Part shown: positions 51,343 to 59,390 of the stretch, piece by piece
Layout of the letters: every line of letters begins with the position of its first letter
Numbering within the stretch: position 1 is the stretch's first letter
Assembly: GCA_017470605.1 (NCBI GenBank)
Contig: JAFUYH010000043.1
Coordinates: 1-64,000, forward strand
Reading direction: 5' to 3'
Source of the DNA: Treponema sp.
GTDB lineage: Bacteria; Spirochaetota; Spirochaetia; Treponematales; Treponemataceae
DNA: 64,000 bases
Translations under genes and position numbers: made by a program
Notes under the pieces: generated by a model
Told to the model about the DNA's origin: nothing
The model's database searches: none
The model's input: the letters and a program-made list of their open reading frames with translations, nothing else

Positions 51343-53256
51343 TTAGAATCTGTATTCGCCATTCTTGATTTTTACAAGAAGTTCGTCTTTTGGCATTGGT
51401 TTTCCAAATAAGAATCCCTGAATCCTGTCGCAGCCGATAGAGGCAAGAAAATTAAAGATATCTTCTGATTCAACCCCTTCTGTAAGGGTCTGCATTCCTA
51501 TTTCTTTTGCCATTAAAACTATATTTTTAAGTACGGATTTTGTCTTTTTGTTTGAATAAAAATTGCGTAGAAAGCCCATGTCAATTTTCATCATGCTGAA
51601 GTTGTATTGGGTAAGGCTGCTGAGACCTGAATAGCCGGAACCAAAATCATCAAGCCAGAGTGAAAATCCGCTTGAATTCAGTTTTTCAAGGGATTCCTGC
51701 AGGATTTGACTTGAATTTGCAAGGGCACTTTCTGTTACTTCAATATGAATCATGCCGTTTTCAAGATTATTTTTCCTGAGATTGTCAAAAACAAGTTTTT
51801 CAACATTCATCAGTTCAAAATCTATGCGCGAAAAATTTACTGAAACAGGAATTTTTATAGAATACTTATCTCTGAATTCCGCAATATCCCTGCAAACCTG
51901 TTCAATTACAAATGAGTCTAATTTATGAATTTCATGGTATTCTTCCAGAATAGGAATGAAGTTTGCTGGAGAAATCATTCCATAAACCGGGTCATTCCAG
52001 CGGGCAAGGGCTTCAAAACCGCTTAATATTTTGTCTTTTGTAAATGCAACAGGCTGATAAAAGACCTTTATGTATTCATTTTTGATTGCATCATCAATAT
52101 TATTGATGATATATTTTCTGCGTTCAAAATCCATATTCATTTCTGATGTATATTCGCAGAAATTTTTGTCATACTGTTTTTTTATTGTGTTGCAGGCATA
52201 ACGTGCGTAGTCACAGGCTGTATTTACATTCACATTGTAATCATGCGGGCTGTAGGCTCCCGCTTTTAAGCCAAGTTTTATTTCTTCATCACTGGATTCT
52301 ATTTTTTTTCGCAAGGAATCAAGAATCTGCATGGCACTTTCTTTTTTTGTAAAGACAACAAAATGGTCATCAGAAAAACGGGCTACCGGGGTATGGCTGT
52401 AGGCATACATAATTAAATGACCTATGGCAGTTAAGAATCTGTTTCCCATTTCAAAGCCATGCTTTTCGTTGTAATTCTTGAAGTTTGATATATCCAGAAA
52501 AAGGAAAATGTAATCTTCGGCTTTTGCTTCCTGCCTTCCCATAATCTGCATGACGGAAGTTTTGAATGAATGCATGTTTGGAATATCTGTTAATTCATCT
52601 GTAATGGCAAGGTTCTGCAGGTAAGAATTCATTTTTTCAATGTCTTCATCTTTTTTTGCTTCCTTGTATTTCTGATGATACATATTGAATGCTGTAAGAA
52701 GAATTGCAATCCAGATGATAAAAAGGTTTACCTGTGTTGCATAAGTTGCTGGAATTGCACTTGAACATAGGTTATACATTACAATGAAAGAAACTGTGTC
52801 AATAAAAAATGTTATTATAGGTCTCCAGAGAATCAGATCTATAATGAATATTTCCATTGTGATAAAAGTGATTATCTGTTCACCTTTTAAATAATCAAGA
52901 TAGGAAATATAAATTCCAAATATTATACAGATGGCAGAAAATGATGCAGTTAAAATATTGCCAAAGAGCCTGTTGTGTTTTTTTTCTTTTAATACTTTTA
53001 TGGAATATATAAGAAGAGTAATTGCTCCTGCAAGCAGAAGTGTATATGAACTGATGTGTGTAACCATCCATTCTGCACTCCTTACTTTAAAACCGTTAAG
53101 ATGATTAAAAATCGCACTGAATATCATCCACAGTTCAAGAATGCTGATTATGACTGAAACTATAATACTTGATTGTGCATTGGACCTGTCAAAATAGTTT
53201 TTCATGTATTCACTATAAGATTCAAGGCCCAGAATTTTTTTAAGTTTCTCTTTCAT
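51343..53256 (-). CDS. Membrane-bound EAL phosphodiesterase with degenerate GGDEF
   Basis: A 637-residue protein. Six or so hydrophobic segments fill residues 20-195. A GGDEF domain follows (about 210-375) in which the signature is SDDHF, so cyclase activity is probably lost. The EAL domain (about 385-630) keeps the catalytic set: FEALARW, SVNFSR, VTESAL, WLDDFGSGYSGL, MMKIDMGF, TEGVESEDI and RIQGFLFGKP. It should hydrolyse cyclic di-GMP, a regulator of motility and surface behaviour in spirochaetes. The ATG has no ribosome site; a -10 lies seven bases upstream. An upstream TTG adds one residue. Confidence 0.9.
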   Translation of the reverse strand: MKEKLKKILGLESYSEYMKNYFDRSNAQSSIIVSVIISILELWMIFSAIFNHLNGFKVRSAEWMVTHISSYTLLLAGAITLLIYSIKVLKEKKHNRLFGNILTASFSAICIIFGIYISYLDYLKGEQIITFITMEIFIIDLILWRPIITFFIDTVSFIVMYNLCSSAIPATYATQVNLFIIWIAILLTAFNMYHQKYKEAKKDEDIEKMNSYLQNLAITDELTDIPNMHSFKTSVMQIMGRQEAKAEDYIFLFLDISNFKNYNEKHGFEMGNRFLTAIGHLIMYAYSHTPVARFSDDHFVVFTKKESAMQILDSLRKKIESSDEEIKLGLKAGAYSPHDYNVNVNTACDYARYACNTIKKQYDKNFCEYTSEMNMDFERRKYIINNIDDAIKNEYIKVFYQPVAFTKDKILSGFEALARWNDPVYGMISPANFIPILEEYHEIHKLDSFVIEQVCRDIAEFRDKYSIKIPVSVNFSRIDFELMNVEKLVFDNLRKNNLENGMIHIEVTESALANSSQILQESLEKLNSSGFSLWLDDFGSGYSGLSSLTQYNFSMMKIDMGFLRNFYSNKKTKSVLKNIVLMAKEIGMQTLTEGVESEDIFNFLASIGCDRIQGFLFGKPMPKDELLVKIKNGEYRF

Positions 53257-53263
53257 CAAGTAC

Positions 53264-53292
53264 AGTATAAACGGAAATCTGGAAATCGTAAA
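53264..53292 (-). promoter_or_regulatory. Leaderless-type promoter of the EAL gene
   Basis: On the minus strand TTTACG (53292-53287), 17 bases, TATACT (53269-53264), seven bases, ATG. No Shine-Dalgarno sequence fits. Confidence 0.55.
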
Positions 53293-53301
53293 ATTATTTT
53301 T

Positions 53302-54408
53302 TTAATTTGTTATGAGCTTGAGCGTGTTTTTTACTGTATTTTCCCAGTTGAATTCTCCTGCCCATACAATTCCGTCAAATACCAGTTTTTCACGCAGATT
53401 TTTGTCTTCTACTATTTTTATAAGGTTTTCTGCAATTTCTTCAGGGAGGTCGGTATTGCAGTACATGGCAGAAGTTCCACCCATTTCTTTTAAAGCACCC
53501 TTTTCAGAAGCAATTACGGGAATTCCGCATGCCATTGCTTCAAGAATAGGAAGTCCGACTCCTTCATTTACAGAAGGAAAGAGGCAGGCTTCGGCTCCGC
53601 TGTAAAGTTTTGCTATGCTTTCCGCAGGAAAAAATCCTGTTAAGAATATATCTGTTGCATATTTAGATTCAAATGCGGCCTTGTGGATTTTTTCTGCATA
53701 GTCACCGTCATTTCCTGCAAGTACCAGCCTGTGGGGAAGTCCAGTTTTTTCCTTAAAGAGTTCAAAAGCCTTTATAAGTTCAATATGATGTTTTGTAGGA
53801 CTTGAAAGGCTGGAGGCATATATAAAATATGGCCTTTTGATTGCAAAGGGACTTATTTCTACCAGTTCATTTAATAATTCAGCTTCCGGGAAAAATAACT
53901 TGTGGTCAATTCCGTTATGAATTACTGTAATCTTACTTCCGTCAATTCCAATTTTTTCAAGATCTTCTTTTATAAATTGTGAAGCGGCAATAATTTTCTG
54001 TACGTTTTTGAGTCCCTTTATGATTCTTTTTGAAACAGACTTTGGTTCATCCTGCAGGTCTGCCGAAACTATACTGTTTGCAATTGCAATTCCTGTGTGG
54101 TTTTTGAATTTTTGAGGAAGAACTTTAGAAACAGCAGGGTAGATTACTGCATCATAATTTCTTTTTTTTATAAATTTATGAACTTTTTCTTTGTGCCATG
54201 CTCTCTGGGCTTTCAGTGTATCTTTTACGTTTACAGATTCATAAACTATTTCTTTGCCTGATGTGTAGGTGTATCTGTCTACTTCTGTTCCAAATAATTC
54301 AAGTTCGTCATTAAGTTCTTCCGACAGATTTGAAGTAAAATATAATATATAAGCACCAAAGCCCGATTTTGCGTGATTACAGCCCAGTGTATCAATGCCT
54401 ATTTTCAT
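53302..54408 (-). CDS. Glycosyltransferase family 4 protein
   Basis: A 368-residue GT-B glycosyltransferase. The N-terminal acceptor-side domain opens MKIGIDTLGCNHAKSGFGAYI. The C-terminal nucleotide-sugar domain has FLTGFFPAESIAKLYSGAEACLFPSVNEGVGLPILEAMACGIPVIAS, the conserved EGVGLPxLEA pattern (E-x7-E). It would transfer a sugar to a glycan or lipid in the cytoplasm; donor and acceptor are unknown. Its ATG overlaps the stop of the DEAD-box gene, so the two are co-translated at the end of the clpP operon. The pairing is probably positional rather than functional. Confidence 0.88.
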   Translation of the reverse strand: MKIGIDTLGCNHAKSGFGAYILYFTSNLSEELNDELELFGTEVDRYTYTSGKEIVYESVNVKDTLKAQRAWHKEKVHKFIKKRNYDAVIYPAVSKVLPQKFKNHTGIAIANSIVSADLQDEPKSVSKRIIKGLKNVQKIIAASQFIKEDLEKIGIDGSKITVIHNGIDHKLFFPEAELLNELVEISPFAIKRPYFIYASSLSSPTKHHIELIKAFELFKEKTGLPHRLVLAGNDGDYAEKIHKAAFESKYATDIFLTGFFPAESIAKLYSGAEACLFPSVNEGVGLPILEAMACGIPVIASEKGALKEMGGTSAMYCNTDLPEEIAENLIKIVEDKNLREKLVFDGIVWAGEFNWENTVKNTLKLITN

Positions 54409-55538
54409 TCAGCTTCCTCTTCATCCATGCAGGAAAGAACTTTTCCATTGTGTATTTCTTTTGGGTATACGATGATTCCAAGTTTTTTTTCAAGGGCAGC
54501 ATAACGCCTCATTTCAAATGCATCTCCAATTACAACGTTGATTCCTGTTTTTCCTGCTCGGGCTGTCCGTCCGCTTCTGTGAATAAAAAAATCTTCGTCA
54601 GAAGGCATATCCATTTGTATTATATGGCTTATATCGGGAATATCAAGTCCCCTGGCTGCAAGGTCACTTGTTATGAGAATCTTTTCTTTTCCTGAGCGGA
54701 AGCGGTCTATTGCGGCTTTTCTTTTCTGCTTGTCGCTTTTTGCGTGCAGGGCCGTGCATTGAACTTTTTTGTAGGTCAGTTTGTTGTAAATATTTTCTAC
54801 CTGATCTGCTCTGGAAGTGAAAATAAGAGCCTTCTGTGGATTTTCAGCACTCAGGAATTTTCTAAGGGTATCTATTTTATCTCGATTTTCCGCATAAATT
54901 GCCCAGTGGGTGATCCTTTTTTTCAGCACGTCTTCCGGCGGCATTATGATATTTTCAGCGTCTGCAAAAAATATTTTTGTCTGCCTGTTTACAGTTGCCG
55001 TACATGCAATAATCTGAGTTCCCGGTAAAAGACATTCCCTGAAAGCAGATGTGTCTTCAATCGCTTCTTTTTTTATCAGTCTGTCTGTTTCATCAAATAC
55101 TGCTGCAAGAAGCCCGTCTGTTTTTAATTTTTTCAGCCTTATAAGCTCTACGAGTCGGGCTGCAGTACCTATGACAATTTCAGGTTTTTCTTTTAAGGTT
55201 TCTATCTGACGTTTTATAGGTGCACCGCCAATAAAAAGTGCCGTCTTCCTGTCTGTAACAGATTTGCAGGCGGAATTAATTTGTGAAGCGAGTTCAAAGG
55301 TTGGAGCAAGAACAATAATCCTTACTTTCTGATGGTCATTTTCTTTTTCAACTTTTTCAAGAAGGGGAAGAAGATATGCAAAAGTTTTTCCTGTTCCAGT
55401 TTCAGACTGAAAAAGAAGGTTTTCTCCTGCAAGAATTTTTGGAATAACTTCATTCTGTACAGGAGTAGGAGAGGAAATGGCAAGCGCATCCAGCTTAGCC
55501 CTTATTACATCATTGAGGTCTGAAAAAACATTTGCCAT
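54405..55538 (-). CDS. DEAD-box family RNA helicase (DETD variant)
   Basis: A 377-residue SF2 RNA helicase core without extra tail. The Q motif is SSPTPVQNEVIP, motif I SETGTGKT (44-51), Ia PTFELASQ. Motif II is DETD rather than DEAD, and motif III is TAT rather than SAT. Motifs V and VI are normal (TSDLAARGLDIP, HRSGRTARAG). Both changes are conservative, so ATPase activity is likely kept. DEAD-box proteins remodel rRNA and mRNA. ATG follows AAGGAAAG; it lies 21 bases after clpX in the clpP-clpX operon. Confidence 0.9.
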   Translation of the reverse strand: MANVFSDLNDVIRAKLDALAISSPTPVQNEVIPKILAGENLLFQSETGTGKTFAYLLPLLEKVEKENDHQKVRIIVLAPTFELASQINSACKSVTDRKTALFIGGAPIKRQIETLKEKPEIVIGTAARLVELIRLKKLKTDGLLAAVFDETDRLIKKEAIEDTSAFRECLLPGTQIIACTATVNRQTKIFFADAENIIMPPEDVLKKRITHWAIYAENRDKIDTLRKFLSAENPQKALIFTSRADQVENIYNKLTYKKVQCTALHAKSDKQKRKAAIDRFRSGKEKILITSDLAARGLDIPDISHIIQMDMPSDEDFFIHRSGRTARAGKTGINVVIGDAFEMRRYAALEKKLGIIVYPKEIHNGKVLSCMDEEEAE

Positions 55539-55559
55539 TTATCTTTCCTTATAATTGCC

Positions 55560-56837
55560 TCAGGCGCTTTCTATAGCCTTGTTCTCAATTTTTATAAGTT
55601 TTTCGATGTCTTTTTCTTTACCCTGTACAATTTTCTTTGTAACGGTAAAACTTTTCTTTCCTTTGATGTCAGGAATCTTAAACATAACGTCCATGAGCAT
55701 CTTTTCTACGATTGTACGCAGACCTCTGGCCCCTGTTTTCTGACGGATTGCTTCATCGGCAATTTCTTCAATTGCTTCTTTTTCAAAGTTCAGTTCAACA
55801 TCATCAATTTCAAAAGAAGCCTTGAACTGTTTTGTAATTGCGTTCTTTGGTTCTGTAAGTACGCTTACAAGGTCATCGCGGGTAAGTTCCTTAAGGGCAC
55901 AGGTAATTGGCATACGGCCGATAAGTTCCGGAATAAGACCGAATTTTACAAGGTCATCTGGAGTAACCTGATTCAAAAGGTTCATCTTTTCTTCTTCTGT
56001 CATCTGACCGATAGAAGAACCGAATCCCATTGCGTGAGAAGAAACTCTCTGTTCAATAATCTTGTCCAGACCGACAAAAGCTCCTCCCAGAATAAAGAGG
56101 ATGTTTGTAGTATCAATCTGAAGCATTTCCTGATTCGGATGCTTTCTTCCGCCCTGTGGTGGAACGCTTGCAACTGTTCCTTCGATAATCTTAAGAAGTG
56201 CCTGCTGAACTCCTTCTCCGCTTACATCTCGTGTAATGGAAGTATTTTCGCTCTTGCGGGCAATTTTATCAATTTCATCAATAAAAATGATTCCCCGTTC
56301 TGCAGCTTCAATATTGCCGTCTGCGGCATTGATAAGTTTTAGAAGAACATTTTCTACGTCTTCACCTACATAACCTGCTTCTGTAAGGGTAGTGGCATCT
56401 GCAATTGCAAATGGAACTTTAAGACGCTGGGCTAATGTTCGGGCAAGAAGGGTTTTTCCGCTTCCTGTTGGCCCTATTAGAAGAATGTTTGACTTTTCAA
56501 TTTTAACGGCATTTTCATCTGCCTGCTTTACTGCAGAAACGGACATTCTTTTGTAATGATTGTATACAGCAACCGAAAGTGTCTTTTTTGCCATATCCTG
56601 TCCTACAACATAGTTATCAAGATAAGCCTTGAATTCACTTGGTGTTGGAACATCCTTAAGTTCTATCGGTTCAACTTCTGCTTCCTGCTGGTCAAGAACA
56701 CCCTGACAGATTGCGATACATTTATCACAAATGAAGGTGTTGCCGGTTGGTCCTGTAATCAGTTTTCTATCTTTTCCTGCGTGATTTCCACAAAAAAAAC
56801 AGAACTGTTCGCTAGTATTTGAATTAAAAAATTTCAT
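55560..56837 (-). CDS. clpX: ClpX, ATPase subunit of ClpXP protease
   Basis: A 425-residue ClpX, which unfolds tagged proteins and feeds them to ClpP. The N-terminal zinc domain has FCFFCG and [10 protein letters not shown] (four Cys). Walker A is [13 protein letters not shown], Walker [13 protein letters not shown]. The pore and ClpP loops are in the YVGEDVEN and IGFGSS-type segments (here MGFGSSIGQ). [24 protein letters not shown] text is [19 protein letters not shown]. Length is normal. It starts 15 bases after clpP ends, so the complex is made from one transcript. Confidence 0.97.
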   Translation of the reverse strand: MKFFNSNTSEQFCFFCGNHAGKDRKLITGPTGNTFICDKCIAICQGVLDQQEAEVEPIELKDVPTPSEFKAYLDNYVVGQDMAKKTLSVAVYNHYKRMSVSAVKQADENAVKIEKSNILLIGPTGSGKTLLARTLAQRLKVPFAIADATTLTEAGYVGEDVENVLLKLINAADGNIEAAERGIIFIDEIDKIARKSENTSITRDVSGEGVQQALLKIIEGTVASVPPQGGRKHPNQEMLQIDTTNILFILGGAFVGLDKIIEQRVSSHAMGFGSSIGQMTEEEKMNLLNQVTPDDLVKFGLIPELIGRMPITCALKELTRDDLVSVLTEPKNAITKQFKASFEIDDVELNFEKEAIEEIADEAIRQKTGARGLRTIVEKMLMDVMFKIPDIKGKKSFTVTKKIVQGKEKDIEKLIKIENKAIESA

Positions 56838-56852
56838 TTTATTTTCCTTAAA

Positions 56853-57452
56853 TTATTTTCTTGAAGGCATTACATGGTCTACGATTCCATAGTCGCAGGC
56901 CTCTTTTGCAGACATATAGAAGTCTCTTTCAATATCTTCTGCAACTTTTTCTACTTTCTTGCCGGTATCATTTGCAAGATATTCGATAGAAAGTTTCTTT
57001 AATCTTATAATTTCTTTTGCAAGAATGCTGATGTCGCTTTCCTGTCCTTCTACGCCGCCGCGAGGCTGATGAATCATTACACGGCTTGAAGGAAGGGCAT
57101 AGCGTTTTCCTTTTGAACCGCCTGCAAGAAGAATTGCAGCCATGCTGGCAGCCTGTCCCATGCAGATTGTCTGAATGTCGCATTTTACATATTTCATTGT
57201 GTCGTAGATAGCAAGACCTGCGGTTACGCTTCCTCCAGGTGAGTTAATGTAAATGCTGATATCCTTGTCTGGATTTTCTGATTCCAAAAAGAGAATCTGA
57301 GCAACAACAAGGTCTGCCATTGCATCATTAATTTCGCCGTCAATAAAAACAATTCTATCTTTTAAAAGACGTGAAAAAATATCGTAAGTGCGTTCTCCGT
57401 TTCCTGTTTTTTCTACTACATACGGAACCAGTGTGTTCATCTGTTCGTTCAT
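56853..57452 (-). CDS. clpP: ClpP protease subunit
   Basis: A 199-residue ClpP, the barrel-shaped serine protease of ClpXP. The catalytic triad is visible: Ser103 in GQAASMAA, His128 in VMIHQPRGG, and the Asp of [11 protein letters not shown]. The N-terminus reads [30 protein letters not shown]. The ATG at 57452 follows AAGGGG. An open frame reaches 37 codons further but is A/T-rich promoter sequence. It is the first gene of clpP-clpX-helicase-glycosyltransferase and lies downstream of tig, past a strong terminator. Confidence 0.97.
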   Translation of the reverse strand: MNEQMNTLVPYVVEKTGNGERTYDIFSRLLKDRIVFIDGEINDAMADLVVAQILFLESENPDKDISIYINSPGGSVTAGLAIYDTMKYVKCDIQTICMGQAASMAAILLAGGSKGKRYALPSSRVMIHQPRGGVEGQESDISILAKEIIRLKKLSIEYLANDTGKKVEKVAEDIERDFYMSAKEACDYGIVDHVMPSRK

Positions 57453-57557
57453 AATAATTCCCCTTGGATATGCCTTTTTTCTGTTCGTTACTATTAAATA
57501 TAATGTATTTTCTACAAAAAGAATATAGAAAATCAGAAAAATTGCATTGCAAAAAGT

Positions 57558-57610
57558 GCTCAAAAAAAAACGGTGGTTTGCCTGAAGATAACTTCAAAAA
57601 CCACCGTTTT
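57558..57610 (-). terminator. Terminator of tig
   Basis: Arms AAAACGGTGGTTT (57567-57579) and AAACCACCGTTTT (57598-57610), with an inner TGAAG/CTTCA stem, followed on the minus strand by nine T. It separates tig from the clpP operon. Confidence 0.88.
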
Positions 57611-57629
57611 ATATCACTGATTGTGATTA

Positions 57630-58985
57630 CTACTGCATGTTGTTGAAAAGGTCTTTGAATGAAACTTTATCACCCTTTGTAACCTTTACTTCCTTATAGA
57701 TTTCGTCATAAAGTTTGTTTTCTTTTGTGTCATCAATAAGGTATTCTTTAGAACGTGGATCATCGTAGTGTTTCTTTACTTCTTCTACAGTCATTCCGCC
57801 TTCTTCTGCAATCTTAGCATACTGAGCTTCGATTTCTTCCGGGGTAACGCTGATATTGCGTTCGCGGATAAGGCTGTCTACAATGATGCGGCTCTTGAGC
57901 ATTTTTTCGCTGTCGCCAGTCCACTGTTCAAGCATAGCTTCTTTTGTCTGACCGCTTGCTGCAATCATTTTATCCAGCTGTTCTGGAGTAGTCTGGAACT
58001 GCTGAGCCATCATTCTCCAGCGTCCATCAAGTTCTGCCTGAAGCATAGAAGCCGGAATGTCAAATGTGTTCTTTTCTACAAGCTGTTCAAGGAGGGAATT
58101 GTTCTTCATTTCGCGAACACGGCGGTTCTTTGCAGTTTCCATGTTCTTTTTGAGGTCTTCTTTCATGTCTGCAAGAGTCTTGTACTTTTCATTGCAGTCC
58201 TGAGCAAAGTCATCATCCAAAGCAGGAAGGTCGCGGATTTTTATAGCCTTTACAGTTACGCTGATTTTCTTTGTTTTTCCTGCAAGTTCTTCGTTTTCAT
58301 CGTCTTTCTTGTATTTCTTTGTGATTTCTTTTGTTTCATCTTTCTTCATTCCGATGATTTCGTCATCGATTTTGTAGATGTTTTCACCAGAACCTACAGT
58401 GAATACAAAGTCTTCACGTTTAGAATCTGCAATTTCCTTGCCTTCATCATCAAGTTCGCAGTAATTGATTGTAACGATATTGTCTTTTTCAACAGTTCCG
58501 TCCTTTTTGTCAATTACCATTGCATTTCTTTCCTGCATATTCTTAAGTTCTTCGTTCAGGTCGTCTTCTGTAATTGTTACCTGTGGTTCTTTTACAGTTA
58601 CACCAGCGAAGTTCTTAACTTCTACTTTAGGGAAGATATCGTATTTTACTGTGTAAGTAAGGTCTTTTGTGATGTCGATTTCTGGCATCTTTTCCATAAC
58701 AGGCTGTGAGTATGGAAGAGGGCGTTTTTCTGTTTCTTCCTTGAAAATCTCATCAAAAGACTGGTCAATAAGTTCTCCGATTGCATCAGCTTTGATTGAA
58801 TCTCCGTATTTTCTTTCCAATACGTTGGCTGGAACGTGTCCTTTTCTGAAGCCTGGAATCTGTGCGTTTTTGATGTACTTGTTAAGAGTAGATTTGTAAG
58901 CTTCTGCTACATCGTTCTTTGCAATTGTTACAGTAAGTTCAACTGCCGATTTTTCAAGATCCTTGAATTCTTTTGTGAGTTTCAT
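57630..58985 (-). CDS. tig: Trigger factor chaperone
   Basis: A 451-residue trigger factor, the ribosome-bound chaperone that meets nascent chains. The N-terminal ribosome-binding domain contains the signature GFRKGHVP (G-F-R-x-G-x-x-P, about 42-49). An FKBP-type domain lies at about 150-245 (TINYCELDDEGKEIADSKREDF, YKIDDEIIGMKKDETKEI), and the C-terminal helical arms run to the end. Length is normal. ATG follows AGGAG. tig-clpP-clpX is a common bacterial order. Confidence 0.96.
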   Translation of the reverse strand: MKLTKEFKDLEKSAVELTVTIAKNDVAEAYKSTLNKYIKNAQIPGFRKGHVPANVLERKYGDSIKADAIGELIDQSFDEIFKEETEKRPLPYSQPVMEKMPEIDITKDLTYTVKYDIFPKVEVKNFAGVTVKEPQVTITEDDLNEELKNMQERNAMVIDKKDGTVEKDNIVTINYCELDDEGKEIADSKREDFVFTVGSGENIYKIDDEIIGMKKDETKEITKKYKKDDENEELAGKTKKISVTVKAIKIRDLPALDDDFAQDCNEKYKTLADMKEDLKKNMETAKNRRVREMKNNSLLEQLVEKNTFDIPASMLQAELDGRWRMMAQQFQTTPEQLDKMIAASGQTKEAMLEQWTGDSEKMLKSRIIVDSLIRERNISVTPEEIEAQYAKIAEEGGMTVEEVKKHYDDPRSKEYLIDDTKENKLYDEIYKEVKVTKGDKVSFKDLFNNMQ

Positions 58986-59064
58986 TTTCGCTCCTGTGTA
59001 ATACGCTCGCTTTGTTTCTTTTCAGGTTCGCTCTACAAGCCTGATGCCAAGCGGCTGTGTTAGA

Positions 59065-59100
59065 TAAAAAAATAGAGACACAATACGATTGCGTCTCTAT
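59065..59100 (-). terminator. Terminator after the tRNA-Gly pair
   Basis: Arms ATAGAGAC (59072-59079) and GTCTCTAT (59093-59100) with an inner CAAT/ATTG pairing, followed on the minus strand by seven T. Confidence 0.82.
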
Positions 59101-59111
59101 CATAAGATTCG

Positions 59112-59183
59112 AGCGGAAAACGGGAGTCGGACCCGCGACATCCACCTTGGCAAGGTGGCGCTCTACCACTGAGCTATTTCCGC
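59112..59183 (-). tRNA. tRNA-Gly (anticodon GCC), copy 1
   Basis: Complete cloverleaf of 72 bases. The acceptor GCGGAAA/TTTCCGC is perfect; CCACC/GGTGG enclose TTGCCAA, giving anticodon GCC (glycine GGU/GGC). The D-loop keeps GG. The T-loop reads TCCGACT, with C in place of the usual T at position 55. CCA is not encoded. Confidence 0.93.
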
Positions 59184-59211
59184 AAAGCGCATTTTTGGAT
59201 TTTCATCCTAG

Positions 59212-59283
59212 AGCGGAAAACGGGAGTCGGACCCGCGACATCCACCTTGGCAAGGTGGCGCTCTACCACTGAGCTATTTCCGC
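59212..59283 (-). tRNA. tRNA-Gly (anticodon GCC), copy 2
   Basis: Identical to the copy at 59112-59183, exactly 100 bases away, also with T-loop TCCGACT (C55). The identity suggests recent tandem duplication or gene conversion. The spacer is not the same as the flank on the other side. Confidence 0.93.
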
Positions 59284-59390
59284 AAATATGAAGCAATATT
59301 ATTCTTTATTGCTAAAAATGTCAATATTGGCAGACTAGAAATCTCAAAAATTCTGGAGAAATCTAGCTGCCTTTTTGTCTTTTTCAGACT

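Noticed and set aside
57768..58709. Plus-strand frame of 313 codons opposite tig
   Set aside because: Antisense shadow with Phe/Cys/Ser-rich nonsense composition.
59112..59283. Staphylococcus-like cell-wall tRNA-Gly
   Set aside because: The D-loop GG is retained and no peptidoglycan bridge transferase is seen; only C55 is unusual.
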